64,000 nt of DNA. Source: Alloyangia mangrovi (lineage in GTDB: Bacteria > Pseudomonadota > Alphaproteobacteria > Rhodobacterales > Rhodobacteraceae). The notes under the pieces are model-generated. The model did not search any database. It saw nothing but the letters and a program-made list of their open reading frames with translations, and was not told where the DNA came from. Shown piece after piece: positions 37,899-47,946 of the stretch. Location: NCBI RefSeq assembly GCF_002300555.2, contig NZ_NTHN02000007.1, positions 62,001 to 126,000 of the forward strand, in the 5' to 3' direction. Each line of letters begins with the position of its first letter. Position 1 is the stretch's first letter. The position numbers and the translations under genes were made by a program.

Positions 37899-38654
37899 TC
37901 AGAGGCGGATCGCCGAGATCAGCCGTCCGTAGTCGGCCTCGCGCAGGTGGGTTGCCCGGCGGAAGGAGTAGAAGCGGTCCGGGTCGGAATAGGTGCAGTG
38001 CCGGGTCCATTCGGCTTCGACCCCGGCGCTGCGAAGCCGGTGCAGCCCGTAGGCGGGCAGGTCGAACTGCGCGCGGTCGCCCTGGCCGCCCGCGAAGAAA
38101 CGACCGTTGCCCGGGTCCTCCGCCATGAATTCCCCGAGGAACTCCGGCCCGACCTCGTAGGCGCGCTGGCTGATGGTCGGCCCGATCACTGCGCGAATGC
38201 CCTCGCGGCTTGCGCCGAGGGCGAGCATCGCGTCGATGGTCTCTTCCAGCACCCCGGCTTGCGCGCCGCGCCAGCCTGCATGGGCGGCGCCGATCACCCC
38301 GGCCTCGGCATCGGCAAAGAGCACCGGTTGGCAGTCGGCGGTGAGCACCGCCAGCGCGATGCCCGGCTCGCGGGTGACCAGCCCATCAGCCTCGGGGCGC
38401 GGATCAGAGACCGGCCCGGTCACCGTGACGACCTTGGCGGAGTGCACCTGGCTGACCGTCACCAGCGACTCGTTCGGCACTTCCATGGCCTGCGCCACGC
38501 GGGTGCGGTTGATCGCCACTATCTCGCGCTGATCCGACGAGCCGGGCCCGCAGTTGAGCCCGGCAAACACCCCCGAAGACGCGCCTCCCTTGCGGGTGAA
38601 GAACCCGTGCCGGAGGGGGCTGAGTGACTCGGCGGTGATGATTTCGAGCGTCAT
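37899..38654 (-). CDS. pgeF: Peptidoglycan editing factor/polyphenol oxidase (YfiH/YlmD family)
   Basis: 251 aa, DUF152 family. The metal-site residues are in VSQVHSAKVV, LTADCQPVLFAD and GAAHAGWRGAQAG, and the family Phe-Phe-Thr motif is HGFFTRKGGASSG. Members remove L-Ser-type errors from cell wall precursors (PgeF) or act on purine nucleosides. The ATG overlaps the midA stop by 4 nt, so it is the last gene of lgt-midA-pgeF. Confidence 0.92.
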   Translation of the reverse strand: MTLEIITAESLSPLRHGFFTRKGGASSGVFAGLNCGPGSSDQREIVAINRTRVAQAMEVPNESLVTVSQVHSAKVVTVTGPVSDPRPEADGLVTREPGIALAVLTADCQPVLFADAEAGVIGAAHAGWRGAQAGVLEETIDAMLALGASREGIRAVIGPTISQRAYEVGPEFLGEFMAEDPGNGRFFAGGQGDRAQFDLPAYGLHRLRSAGVEAEWTRHCTYSDPDRFYSFRRATHLREADYGRLISAIRL

Positions 38655-39715
38655 GTATCCAATCCGGGCGGCGGCGGTGAGTCCGGCGCGTGCAGCGCCA
38701 GAACCTTGAACAAACTTCCCATTTCACCGGGGTGCGTCAACCGGCGATGTGCGGCGATGTGGCTTTCCAGCCCGGCGCCTTGCAGGTGCGCCGCAAGCGC
38801 ACGGGCGCGCTCGGTGATGCCAAGCCGTTCAAGGAAGACCCCCTGCGCGGTCAACGGCGCGTGAACTGCCGGGGCAGCCGCCTGCGCCAATGCGCGGAAA
38901 TCCACATGGGCGGTCAGGTCGGCCTCTCCGGGCATGTCCAGCGGCGCCGATTTTTCATGCGCCCGCACCGCCTGCAGTGTGTCTCCGAGGCTGCCCCACC
39001 CGCCGTAATCGATGATCAGCGCCACGCCGCCATGCGCCGCGATTCGCCGCCCGACCTCCTGCACGAGGGCTTCGGCGGGGGCGCAGGTCTCGACCATGTC
39101 GCCCTGCACGGTGTCCTGCAGCCGGTGCTCCAGCGCGGCCTGCGGCGCGACATCGGTGAGGCCGAAAGAGAGCCGCCCTTTGTGCCAGCCCACCACGCGC
39201 TCGCGCCAGAACTCCCCGTCACGCAGGAACTGGCGCACCGGCAGCGCGTCGAAGAACTCGTTGGCGAGCAGGAAAAGCGGCCCCTCGGGCAGGTCGGCGA
39301 GGCTGTCATGCCATATGGGCGCAAAGCCGCCGAGGCGTTTGGCCTGCTCGGCGCGCAGGGCGGGCGAGGCCTCGACGAGGTGCAGCTCCGCCGCCGCGAT
39401 CATCTCCGGCACCGCCCGCATCGCGCGCAGCGCGTCGGCCATCAGCGTGCCGCGCCCCGGCCCCAGCTCGGCAAGGATGATCCGCTTTGGCCGACCCTGA
39501 TCCACCCAGCTCTGTGCCAGCGCAAGACCCAGCAGTTCGCCGAACATCTGGCTGATCTCGGGCGCAGTGGTGAAATCGCCCCGGGCGCCAAGCGGGTCGC
39601 GGGTGGTGTAATAGCCGCGCTGCGGGTGCAGCAGGCACCATGTCATGTATTCGGCCACGCTCATCGGCCCCTCGGCCGCGATGCGCGCCTCGAGAAGCGG
39701 AAGCAGCGCGCTCAT
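38651..39715 (-). CDS. SAM-dependent methyltransferase, MidA/NDUFAF7 family
   Basis: 354 aa. It has the family start [20 protein letters not shown], the block [20 protein letters not shown], the SAM-binding stretch [20 protein letters not shown] and [14 protein letters not shown]. The human homologue methylates a complex I subunit; the bacterial role is less clear. It starts at ATG 39715, overlapping the lgt stop by 4 nt, and ends overlapping pgeF by 4 nt. The lgt-midA-pgeF order is common in alphaproteobacteria. Confidence 0.92.
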   Translation of the reverse strand: MSALLPLLEARIAAEGPMSVAEYMTWCLLHPQRGYYTTRDPLGARGDFTTAPEISQMFGELLGLALAQSWVDQGRPKRIILAELGPGRGTLMADALRAMRAVPEMIAAAELHLVEASPALRAEQAKRLGGFAPIWHDSLADLPEGPLFLLANEFFDALPVRQFLRDGEFWRERVVGWHKGRLSFGLTDVAPQAALEHRLQDTVQGDMVETCAPAEALVQEVGRRIAAHGGVALIIDYGGWGSLGDTLQAVRAHEKSAPLDMPGEADLTAHVDFRALAQAAAPAVHAPLTAQGVFLERLGITERARALAAHLQGAGLESHIAAHRRLTHPGEMGSLFKVLALHAPDSPPPPGLDT

Positions 39716-40599
39716 GCGCGCCGCCGCGCCCAGAAGATGAGGCCGATGCCCACCAGAACCATCGGCAGCGACAGCATCTGTCCCATGGTCAGACCGTAGC
39801 CGCCGACGTGCCACGCCAGCCCCAGCGGGTTCCCGGGCGAGACGAACTGCGCATCGGGCTGGCGCACGAACTCGACGAGGAAGCGCGCGACACCGTAGCC
39901 GGCAAGGAACACGCCCGCCATCTGCCACGGGGTCTTCAGCCCGCCCCTGCGCAGCGCCAGCCACAGCAGCAGCGCGCCCAGCAGAACGCCTTCGAGCAGC
40001 GCCTCGTAGAGCTGCGACGGATGCCGCGCGCACATCTCACCCACCGCCTGCCCGCAGGCCTGCGCGGCTTCACCGGGGAAGATCACCCCCCAGGGCAGCT
40101 CGGTCGGGCGGCCCCAGAGCTCGGCGTTGACGAAATTGGCGATGCGCCCCAGCAGCAGCCCCGGCGGCACCGAGATGGCCAGCATGTCGGCGGTGGAACC
40201 GAGCGGGATGCGGTTCTTCAGGCAAAAGCCCAGGAAGCCGACAAGCACCCCGAGGAAGCCGCCGTGGAAGGACATGCCGCCGTGCCAGACCATCAGGATC
40301 TCGGCCGGGTGGGTCAGGTAGTAGGCGGGCTGGTAGAACAGCACGAAGCCGAGCCGCCCGCCGAGGATGATGCCGAGGATCACCCAGGTCAGCAGCTGCT
40401 CGACCTGCGCCGCGCTCATCGGCGGCTGGTCGCCCGGCCAGAGGTGGACGCGCTTCACCGCGGCAACGGCAATGCGCCAGCCGATGATGATGCCCGCGAT
40501 ATAGGCAAGCGCGTACCAGCGCAGGGCGAATTCCATGCCGAAGACCGAGATCGAGAAGACCTCGGAGGACAGGGGCGGAAAGGGAATGGCTGCTCTCAT
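39712..40599 (-). CDS. lgt: Prolipoprotein diacylglyceryl transferase
   Basis: About 295 aa with seven membrane segments. It adds diacylglycerol to the lipobox Cys of lipoproteins at the inner membrane. Diagnostic blocks are [32 protein letters not shown] and the Lgt signature [16 protein letters not shown], then [13 protein letters not shown]. The start is ATG 40599 (MRAAIPFPP). First gene of the operon with midA and pgeF. Confidence 0.96.
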   Translation of the reverse strand: MRAAIPFPPLSSEVFSISVFGMEFALRWYALAYIAGIIIGWRIAVAAVKRVHLWPGDQPPMSAAQVEQLLTWVILGIILGGRLGFVLFYQPAYYLTHPAEILMVWHGGMSFHGGFLGVLVGFLGFCLKNRIPLGSTADMLAISVPPGLLLGRIANFVNAELWGRPTELPWGVIFPGEAAQACGQAVGEMCARHPSQLYEALLEGVLLGALLLWLALRRGGLKTPWQMAGVFLAGYGVARFLVEFVRQPDAQFVSPGNPLGLAWHVGGYGLTMGQMLSLPMVLVGIGLIFWARRRA

Positions 40600-40693
40600 G
40601 CGCGATGAGTGACGGGAGTTTCCGGGGGAAGTCAACCTTGTGACCGCGGGCCTCTCGGCCCATATAGGACACAAGCATATGACGGAGAGCCCA

Positions 40694-40939
40694 ATGCAGA
40701 CGCGCAACAAGGTATTCGAGGATCTCTCGCAGCTCATGACCAACGCCATGGGCGTGGCACAGGGCGCGAAGGATGAGGCCGAAACGGCGATGAAATCGAT
40801 GATCGACCGCTGGCTGGCGGATCGCGACTTCGTGACCCGCGAGGAATTCGACGCGGTTCGCGCCATGGCGCAGAAAGCCCGCGAAGAGAACGAGACCCTC
40901 AAGGCGCGCCTCGACGCGCTGGAGAAGGGTCAGGGCTGA
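40694..40939 (+). CDS. ubiK: UbiK-family (BMFP/DUF526) ubiquinone biosynthesis accessory factor
   Basis: 81 aa, helical. The sequence [39 protein letters not shown] and the C-terminal coiled coil [13 protein letters not shown] match BMFP/UbiK proteins. In E. coli UbiK assists aerobic ubiquinone synthesis with UbiJ. ATG 40694 has GGAG 6 nt upstream and is preferred over ATG 40679. Divergent from lgt. Confidence 0.85.
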   Translation: MQTRNKVFEDLSQLMTNAMGVAQGAKDEAETAMKSMIDRWLADRDFVTREEFDAVRAMAQKAREENETLKARLDALEKGQG

Positions 40940-41006
40940 CCCGGACCGGGCAGCTCGCTCGATCCCATGAATTGGCCCGGGGCGACCAGCCCCGGCCGCG
41001 CCGGTC

Positions 41007-42244
41007 TCACCCCGCCTGCCGCTGCGCCACGAGTCCGCCGTCCGTCAGGTCACCCGGCGGATAGAGCACGATCTTGTCACCGTCGCTCAGCCCTTCCAGC
41101 ACCTGCACCTGCCGCCCGTTGCCCTGCCCCAGAGTGACCGGCACCTGCACCGCGCGCCCATCCTCGACCCGGAACACGGCCCAGCCCGTGCCCTCGCGGA
41201 AGGCCGCGCTCTGCGGGATCTGCAGCGTGTCCGCATCCTCCCAGATCACGATCCTCGCCAACACCCGGTAGCCATGACCCAGCGCCGCGCGGGCCTCGGC
41301 GGGCGCGGTGAAACGCAGGATCACCCGCACCCGCTGTTCCTCAACTCCCAGTGCCGAGACCTCGGTGGTTCCCAGCGGAGCGATGCGCTCGACCTCGGCC
41401 TCCAGCGAGCCCGGCCCGCCCCAGTCGTCGAGCATGACGCGCGCGCCCGGCACGACCTGCACCGCGTCCGAAGAGATAAGGTCCACCGCCACCTGCAGGT
41501 CCTGCGCGATATTGCCGATCTCGAGCACCGGGGCGCCGGCCTCCAGCGAAGTCTCTGACTGTTCGACCACTCGCAGGATGCGCCCATCGACCGGAGACCG
41601 CAGCGGGATGTCCGACGCCCCGACCTCGGCCAGCGCCTCGGCCAGGCCCTGATCGTCGAATCCGATGAGCTGCGCCTGCGCATTGGCCAGCTCTGCCTCG
41701 CGCATGGCCACCGCCGCCCGCGCCGTCTCGACCCGCGCCTGCGCCGCCAGCGCCGCGGTGCGGGCCTGATCCAGCGCCGCGGTGGAGATCGTGCCCCGCG
41801 CCGCCAGCGCCTTGGCCCGGTCATGGTCCGAGACCGCCAGTTCCACGTCCGCCTGCGCCACGTTCACCTCGGCCTTGGCTTGCAACAACGCCGCCTGTGC
41901 CCCCGCGACCGCCGCCCGTGCCTGCTCGCGCGTCCGCAGGTCCAGCACCGAAGGCGCGGCGGGGCGCATGTGCGCCACCACGTCGCCCTGCTTCACCGGA
42001 TCGCCGTCGATGGCCTGCACCCGCAGCAGCCGCCCGGCGACGGGTGTGGTCACCACGTAGACGTCGCGCACCTCGTCTTGCCCTCCTCGTCGATGGTCAC
42101 CACCAGCGGGCCACGCGTCACCTGACCGAGGTCGACCAGCTCGGGACGCGGCCAGAAGGCGGCGGCCAGCGCCAGGAAGAGCAGCAGCGCAAGACCGATG
42201 CCAAGGGCCAGCCGGGTCCGGTTGCGGGGTCGGTTGAGAGCCAT
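41007..42244 (-). CDS. HlyD-type periplasmic adaptor of an ABC exporter, frameshifted (-1)
   Basis: About 412 aa once repaired. The N-terminal fragment (from 42244) has a membrane anchor ALGIGLALLLFLALAAAFW and ends at GKTR. The rest continues in another frame as VRDVYVVTTPVAGRLLRVQA, with lipoyl and coiled-coil segments (ARAAVAGAQAALLQAKAEV) and a barrel ending LSDGDKIVLYPPGDLTDGG. Restoring one base at the CC pair 42071-42072 fuses the frames as EEGKTRVRDVYVV. It lies 4 nt behind the permease gene and should link the inner-membrane pump to an outer-membrane channel. Confidence 0.85.
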
Positions 42245-42248
42245 GAGG

Positions 42249-44609
42249 TCAATCCCGTGTCTTGAGCGCGGCGACGAGGTCGGCGCGGTCCACGTCGCGC
42301 TTCACCAGCAGCCCCGAGAGCACCGCCCCCGCGATCACCACCAACGCGGCGAATCCGAAGGCGGCGGGCCGGAACACCACCGTGATCGTGTAAAGGTCGG
42401 AGGAGTAGGCGGAGGCGAGCATATGCGCGATGCCCCAGCCCAAAAACGCGCCGCAGGGCAGCGCCAGCAGCGTCACCAGCCCCAGCTCGCCGAGCAGCAC
42501 GTAGGCGGCCTCGCCCTTGGAAAAGCCGATGACCCGCAGGCTGGCGAGATCATGGGCGCGCTCGGCCAGCGCGATGCGGGCGGCGTTGTAGATGATGCCG
42601 AAGGTGATGGTGAAGGCCACCGCCGCCATGATGAAACGCGTCGCCCCGGTGCCCTGGTTCATCACCCGCTCGAAGGCCTCGCGCGCCTCGGACTTGAGGC
42701 TCACGCCGGCCACCACCGGCTGATCGCGCAGCCAGACCTGCACCGCCTCGGCCAGCGCCGGATCGAGCCGCAGGGCGGCGCTGGAGATGCGACCCGGCTC
42801 GAAGAGCGCCCGGTCCAGCGCCTCCAGCGCCATGTAGGCCGGAGCACCGAGCACGGTCTCCGACACACCGGTGACCGGCAGGCGCAGCACCGGCTGCGCA
42901 CCCTCGCGCACCTCGACGGTCAGCACGTCCCCGGCCTGCGCCTTGAGCTTGCGCGCCAGCGCCGTGCTCAGCACCAACCCCGGCCCGTCGAGCGCGATGG
43001 GCGCGTAATCGGGCGTCAGCGCGCGGACCAGTTCGGGCTCCGGCGGCAACCCGGTGATCGCGCCGCGATGGGTCAGGCGGCCGTTGCGCAGCACCACCGG
43101 CACCGAGCGGGTGCCCTCGACCCGCAACACACCGGGGTGGCGTGCCAGCTCGAGCAGGGTCTTCTGCGACACGGCATGGGTGAAGGTCACCGTCGCCTCG
43201 GAGCGGTCGAGCACGTCGAAGCTGAGCGCCACCGCCTGGTTGAACCCGGCGTGGATGGTCAGCATCCCCACCGAGAGCCCCATGCCGAAGGTGATCCCCA
43301 CAACCGCGCCCAGCATGCGGAAGGGCGTGCGGGTGAAGCGGCGCAGCACCATGCGTGTCGGTTGGTCGAGCGCCTTCACCGCCCGCGCCCACCGCCCGGC
43401 GCGGCGGTAGTCGGCCGGCGTCGGCGGGCGCATCGCCTCGGCCGGTTGCAGCGCGAAGACGCGGCGCAGCACCACCGCCCCGCCCGCCGCCGCCGCCAGC
43501 ACGCTGACCACCAGCCCCAGCGCCAGAGCGCCCGGATCGAGACGGAAGATGAGAAAAGGGAACTTGTAGAAATGCAGGTAGAGCTGCACCATCGCACGCC
43601 CGCTCAGGATGCCCAGCAATGCCCCCAGCAGCGCACCGGCCACGGCGATCGCCAGCACCAGCTTGAGGTAATGGCCGCCGATCTCGGCGGCGCGGTAGCC
43701 GAAGGCCTTGAGCAGGCCGATTTCTTCGCGCTCGGCCTGCACCATGCGGGCGATGACGATGTTCAGCAGGAAGGCCGCGATACCAAGGAACACCGGCGGG
43801 ATCGCGGCCGCCGTGTCACGCAGCCCGCTGATCTCCTCCGAGACGAAGCGGTGCGAGAACTGGTCCTCGCGGTCGTAGGCCCCTGCCCCGCCCCAGGGTT
43901 TCAGGAGATGATCGAGCGCCTCGATCACCGCGCGCGGATCGGTGCCGCGGGTGAGCGTGACGAGGAACTCGGAATAGGCGCCCTTCATGTCGAAGGCGGC
44001 GGCGAGCGAAGCCTGCGACATCCACAGTACGGCAAAGCGCGCGTCATCCGGCACCATCTCGCCCGGCGCGGCGGCGTAGAGGAATTCCGGCGAGCGGGCG
44101 AGCCCGGTGATCCTGAGGCTGCGCCGTGCGCCGTTCATCACCACCTGCAGGCTGTCCCCCGGCCGCAACCCATGTGCGGCGGCGAAGGTGTCGAGCAAGA
44201 CCACCTCCTCGGGTGCACCGGGATCGAAGAGCCGCCCCTGCTGCAGGCGGATGGCGTTGAGCGCCGGTTCGGCGTGGTCGGGCAGGGATAGCGACACTGC
44301 CGCCACCGGAACCGCGTGGTCCGGCAACTCGATCCGCGCCGCGCCCGCGATGCGCCCCTCGGCCCGCGCGACGCCGGGCAGCGCCGCGATCTGGTGCAGC
44401 ACGTGGCGTGGGGCGCGGGTCACCGGGGCAAAGACCTCGGAGAAACGGTAACGCTCGTAATAGCTGCGGCGGGTTTCATCGAGGGTGACCACCAACCCCG
44501 CCATCATCACCTGCATCATCACGCCCAGCGCCATGACCACTGCGATCGCTGCCGCCTGCCCCTTCATCCGCCACAGATCGCGCGAGAGCTTGCGGTCGAG
44601 GGTGCTCAT
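42249..44609 (-). CDS. ABC transporter permease, FtsX/MacB-like, two-domain
   Basis: 786 aa with an N-terminal helix, a large periplasmic domain, then two FtsX-type three-helix blocks at about 265-400 and 660-770 (IPPVFLGIAAFLLNIVIARM; AHDLASLRVIGFSKGEAAYV; the EIGLLKAFGY motif). Such permeases extract or export lipophilic substrates rather than import solutes. It sits between the ATPase (4 nt upstream) and the HlyD-type adaptor (4 nt downstream), forming a complete tripartite exporter. Substrate unknown. Confidence 0.9.
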   Translation of the reverse strand: MSTLDRKLSRDLWRMKGQAAAIAVVMALGVMMQVMMAGLVVTLDETRRSYYERYRFSEVFAPVTRAPRHVLHQIAALPGVARAEGRIAGAARIELPDHAVPVAAVSLSLPDHAEPALNAIRLQQGRLFDPGAPEEVVLLDTFAAAHGLRPGDSLQVVMNGARRSLRITGLARSPEFLYAAAPGEMVPDDARFAVLWMSQASLAAAFDMKGAYSEFLVTLTRGTDPRAVIEALDHLLKPWGGAGAYDREDQFSHRFVSEEISGLRDTAAAIPPVFLGIAAFLLNIVIARMVQAEREEIGLLKAFGYRAAEIGGHYLKLVLAIAVAGALLGALLGILSGRAMVQLYLHFYKFPFLIFRLDPGALALGLVVSVLAAAAGGAVVLRRVFALQPAEAMRPPTPADYRRAGRWARAVKALDQPTRMVLRRFTRTPFRMLGAVVGITFGMGLSVGMLTIHAGFNQAVALSFDVLDRSEATVTFTHAVSQKTLLELARHPGVLRVEGTRSVPVVLRNGRLTHRGAITGLPPEPELVRALTPDYAPIALDGPGLVLSTALARKLKAQAGDVLTVEVREGAQPVLRLPVTGVSETVLGAPAYMALEALDRALFEPGRISSAALRLDPALAEAVQVWLRDQPVVAGVSLKSEAREAFERVMNQGTGATRFIMAAVAFTITFGIIYNAARIALAERAHDLASLRVIGFSKGEAAYVLLGELGLVTLLALPCGAFLGWGIAHMLASAYSSDLYTITVVFRPAAFGFAALVVIAGAVLSGLLVKRDVDRADLVAALKTRD

Positions 44610-44613
44610 GCGC

Positions 44614-45327
<714 letters not shown>

Positions 45328-45401
45328 GAAGCGCCCTCCTCTGCCGCCACCCTAGGGCAGCCGGGCGCGGCTTGTCTTGAGCCGGATCAAATGCTTCGCC
45401 C

Positions 45402-46289
45402 TCAGCCGGGACGCGCCAAGGCCTTTGCCTCGTCGAGCAGCGCCTGCAGGACCGGCGTATAGGGCTCCTGCCAGGGTGCGATCAGCCCGACCTCATGCGC
45501 CCGGCTGTCGGTCGCCAGCGGCACCAGCGACAGCGGTTTCCCCTCGGCAAGGAACTTTGCGAGGTCGGTCGGCAGGATGGTCACCCAGTCGCCGGTCAGC
45601 ACATTGCTCACCAGCACGACGGTGGAGTTCGATTCGATGGCCGAGACCGGCGCGACCCCGGCCTCCATGAACTGGCGGTTGATGATGCGTCGGTTCTGCA
45701 TCTCGGGCGTCAGCAGGCAAAGCTTCAGGCTGCCCAACTCGGACCAGTCCAGCATCTTGCGCCGGGCCAGCGGGTGATCCTCGCGACAGACGAGCTGGTA
45801 GGCCTCGCGGTAGAGCGGACGGGTGGTGACCCGACCCAGCGGCTCGTTGTCAAGGTAGGAGATGCCCGCGTCGATCTCGAGATCGTCGAGCATCGCGAGG
45901 ATCTCAGCCGAGGCGCGCGAGAGCACGGTGAAGGTGACCCGGGGGTGGCGCTCGATGAAGCGCGCCGTGAGCGTCGAGGCCCATGTCAGCGCGGTGGGGA
46001 TCACCGCCAGCCGCAGGTGTCCGGCGAGCCCTTCGCGCGAGGCGCGCATCTCGTCGCGCAACCGCCGCGTGTCGCCGACGATCTGCCGCGCCCAGACCAG
46101 AGCCCGCTGCCCCTCCGGTGTGAGCCCACCGAAGCGCGAGCCGCGCTGCACCAGCTTGACCCCGAGCTGCTCCTCGAGTTGGCGAATGCCGGTGGAAAGC
46201 GTCGGCTGGGTTATGCCGAGGCTGAGCGCCGCCCGGCCGAAGTGCTTCTCCCGGGCGAGCGCAATGAACATTTCAAGCTTGGCGATCAT
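45402..46289 (-). CDS. LysR-family transcriptional regulator
   Basis: 295 aa. The winged helix at the N-terminus is clear (IALAREKHFGRAALSLGITQ, PTLSTGIRQLEEQLGVKLVQ). An effector-binding domain follows (LAVIPTALTWASTLTARFIE, YREAYQLVCREDHPLARR). A perfect inverted repeat lies 9 bp before the start codon and may be its own operator. No obvious target operon is divergently encoded; the nearest upstream gene is the LnmK-like gene on the same strand. Confidence 0.93.
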   Translation of the reverse strand: MIAKLEMFIALAREKHFGRAALSLGITQPTLSTGIRQLEEQLGVKLVQRGSRFGGLTPEGQRALVWARQIVGDTRRLRDEMRASREGLAGHLRLAVIPTALTWASTLTARFIERHPRVTFTVLSRASAEILAMLDDLEIDAGISYLDNEPLGRVTTRPLYREAYQLVCREDHPLARRKMLDWSELGSLKLCLLTPEMQNRRIINRQFMEAGVAPVSAIESNSTVVLVSNVLTGDWVTILPTDLAKFLAEGKPLSLVPLATDSRAHEVGLIAPWQEPYTPVLQALLDEAKALARPG

Positions 46290-46297
46290 GAAGACCT

Positions 46298-46318
46298 ATC
46301 GAAACACGTGGTTTCGAT
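46298..46318. promoter_or_regulatory. Candidate LysR operator: perfect 8-bp inverted repeat
   Basis: ATCGAAAC (46298-46305), spacer ACGTG, GTTTCGAT (46311-46318). It lies just upstream of the LysR-type gene start at 46289 and fits the T-N11-A layout of LysR boxes. Confidence 0.55.
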
Positions 46319-46405
46319 CATGATTGCCCGCCAAATCGCCAAGAGCAATGCCGGATCGCCCGAGCGCGCCCCGCATCACTGCGCAAACGCGCGAGGGGTG
46401 CGCGG

Positions 46406-47254
46406 CTAGCGGGCGTAGATGCTCTCGGCGCAGGCGATCACCTGTCCGTCGCTCGCCCGCCGAGCGTGGCTATGAACGACCACGGAAGGGTTCGGAGACA
46501 GGGACCGCGCCCGCGCGCGGGCGGTAATTTCGAGCCGGTCCCCCACGTCGAGGTTCCCGTAGAAATGCGCCCGCCTGTTTCGCATCGGATATGTGCCGAC
46601 ATACTCGGGCACGGCATTGCGCTCCGCCCGCTCGATCATGTCGTGGATATGCGCGAAATAGACCAGCCCGACCCCGTTGAGATGCGCGTCCTCGTTGATC
46701 TCGAAGGTGATATGTGGCGGGGCTTCGTCCCGTACCGCAAGTTCGCGGTCGTGGCGGCCGATCCGCCGTATCAGGCCCGCCCTGCGTGCCGCGGCATGAT
46801 CCCGCTCGTCCCTGAACCGCTCGAACAGCTCCGGCGCCCCCAGTTCGGAGTTCGACGGACCGTTCCGGCGGGCATAGCTGGTGAGGATCTCCACACCCAG
46901 GGTCTTCGTCCCGGAGGTGAGCACGAACTGGCTGCGCCATCCGGTCTGCGCGCTCGGGACCTCGACCATGAAGAGTTGGCACATGTCGTCTTCGCGAAAG
47001 CGCGCCGCGTCGCCGTCGAGTATGCAGGCGACAACCGAGGCGAAGATGCGTGCGCCGGATATGTCCCGGAACTCCGAGGGGCGCCTGCCGACCTGCGCCG
47101 CGATCGAAAGCCAATGCCGGTGGCACGCCTCTTTGAGCAACCATGAGCGCCGCACGCCCGAGGTGCACATATGGGGCATTCCCAATCGGAACGTTTCCGG
47201 CTCGGCAATGGGAACCGCCCTGCCGGCCAAGTCGAAATCAAGAACGCTCAGCAT
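46406..47254 (-). CDS. LnmK/Pnap_2097-like hot-dog-fold acyltransferase/decarboxylase
   Basis: 282 aa. RLGMPHMCTSGVRRSWLLKE followed by CHRHW matches my memory of the Pnap_2097/LnmK family. The family founder, LnmK, is a bifunctional methylmalonyl-CoA decarboxylase/acyltransferase in leinamycin synthesis. The second half has GVGLVYFAHIHDMIERAERN and a hot-dog-like ending (YGNLDVGDRLEITARARARS). Nothing around it encodes a polyketide synthase or carrier protein. ATG 47254 has GGAGG 8 nt upstream. Family assignment is from recall; the reaction here is unproven. Confidence 0.6.
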   Translation of the reverse strand: MLSVLDFDLAGRAVPIAEPETFRLGMPHMCTSGVRRSWLLKEACHRHWLSIAAQVGRRPSEFRDISGARIFASVVACILDGDAARFREDDMCQLFMVEVPSAQTGWRSQFVLTSGTKTLGVEILTSYARRNGPSNSELGAPELFERFRDERDHAAARRAGLIRRIGRHDRELAVRDEAPPHITFEINEDAHLNGVGLVYFAHIHDMIERAERNAVPEYVGTYPMRNRRAHFYGNLDVGDRLEITARARARSLSPNPSVVVHSHARRASDGQVIACAESIYAR

Positions 47255-47946
47255 CGCTGAAACCTCCAAATTCTGCATGATCGGGTATCTGCCCGCTGTC
47301 CCGGGGCATCGGCGGACCGCCGAAAAGGATGTGAGACGAACGGTCGCAGCAGAATGTTGTAGGAATGTTTGAAATGTCCGGGAGGTGGAATTTCGGCCGC
47401 GAAGGTCCTGAGAAGATCGCCTCGCAGACTAAGAAAATTATTAATGATCTTTGCTGACAGCTCGCCCGCGTTCCCGGGAATGACGCGAGCACACAATGCA
47501 GGGCTTGCCCGCCTCGGAGGCGGCCCCAGGCCACGCGACCTGCGGGGACAGAGACGGCGAAGGGGAGAATCGCCCGGGCGGCGGCACCCCGGGGAAAGCC
47601 AGGCATCTCCTGCCGTTTGAAGAGGCGATCGGCAGACATCTGCCACCTGCATAGTGGAGGGCCGGCGCGGGCCGACGCGGGGCGGCGCCGGTGTCAGCCC
47701 CCCCGCAGCACCGCTATGTCCCTGCTATCGCTACCAACAATTTCATGCCAAGCGGCTCCGTACGGGTCCTGCTGCGAAAAGACAAAAAAGCCCCCTCTGA
47801 GAGGGAGCGCCGACAGGGGTCATCGCGGTGGATCGAACGCCACCCATGCACTAGCATTCGTTGTGGGACACAACTTGGGCTCATTTCCTCCCTGGCCCAT
47901 GCATCTTTAGTCCCGAAATTTTTTTTCGAATATTTGGAGCAGCTTA
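47255..47946. other. Long intergenic region without a supported gene
   Basis: About 690 bp. Short frames on both strands have no recognisable products. An intrinsic terminator pointing to the minus strand lies at 47784-47808, although no minus-strand gene ends there. The last 100 bp before the acyltransferase gene are AT-rich and likely hold its promoter. Confidence 0.5.
47784..47808 (-). terminator. Orphan intrinsic terminator (minus strand)
   Basis: On the minus strand it reads GCTCCCTC, loop TCA, GAGGGGGC, then TTTTTT, with one G-T pair. The nearest minus-strand gene upstream of it is tRNA-Arg, more than 2 kb away across the acyltransferase gene. Confidence 0.6.

Noticed and set aside
42198-44291. 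697-codon plus-strand frame across the ABC permease gene
   Set aside because: The permease on the minus strand has clear FtsX motifs and operon spacing; the opposite frame has no motif or ribosome binding site.
47255-47946. Insertion sequence remnant
   Set aside because: No transposase fragment, terminal inverted repeats or target duplication could be seen.
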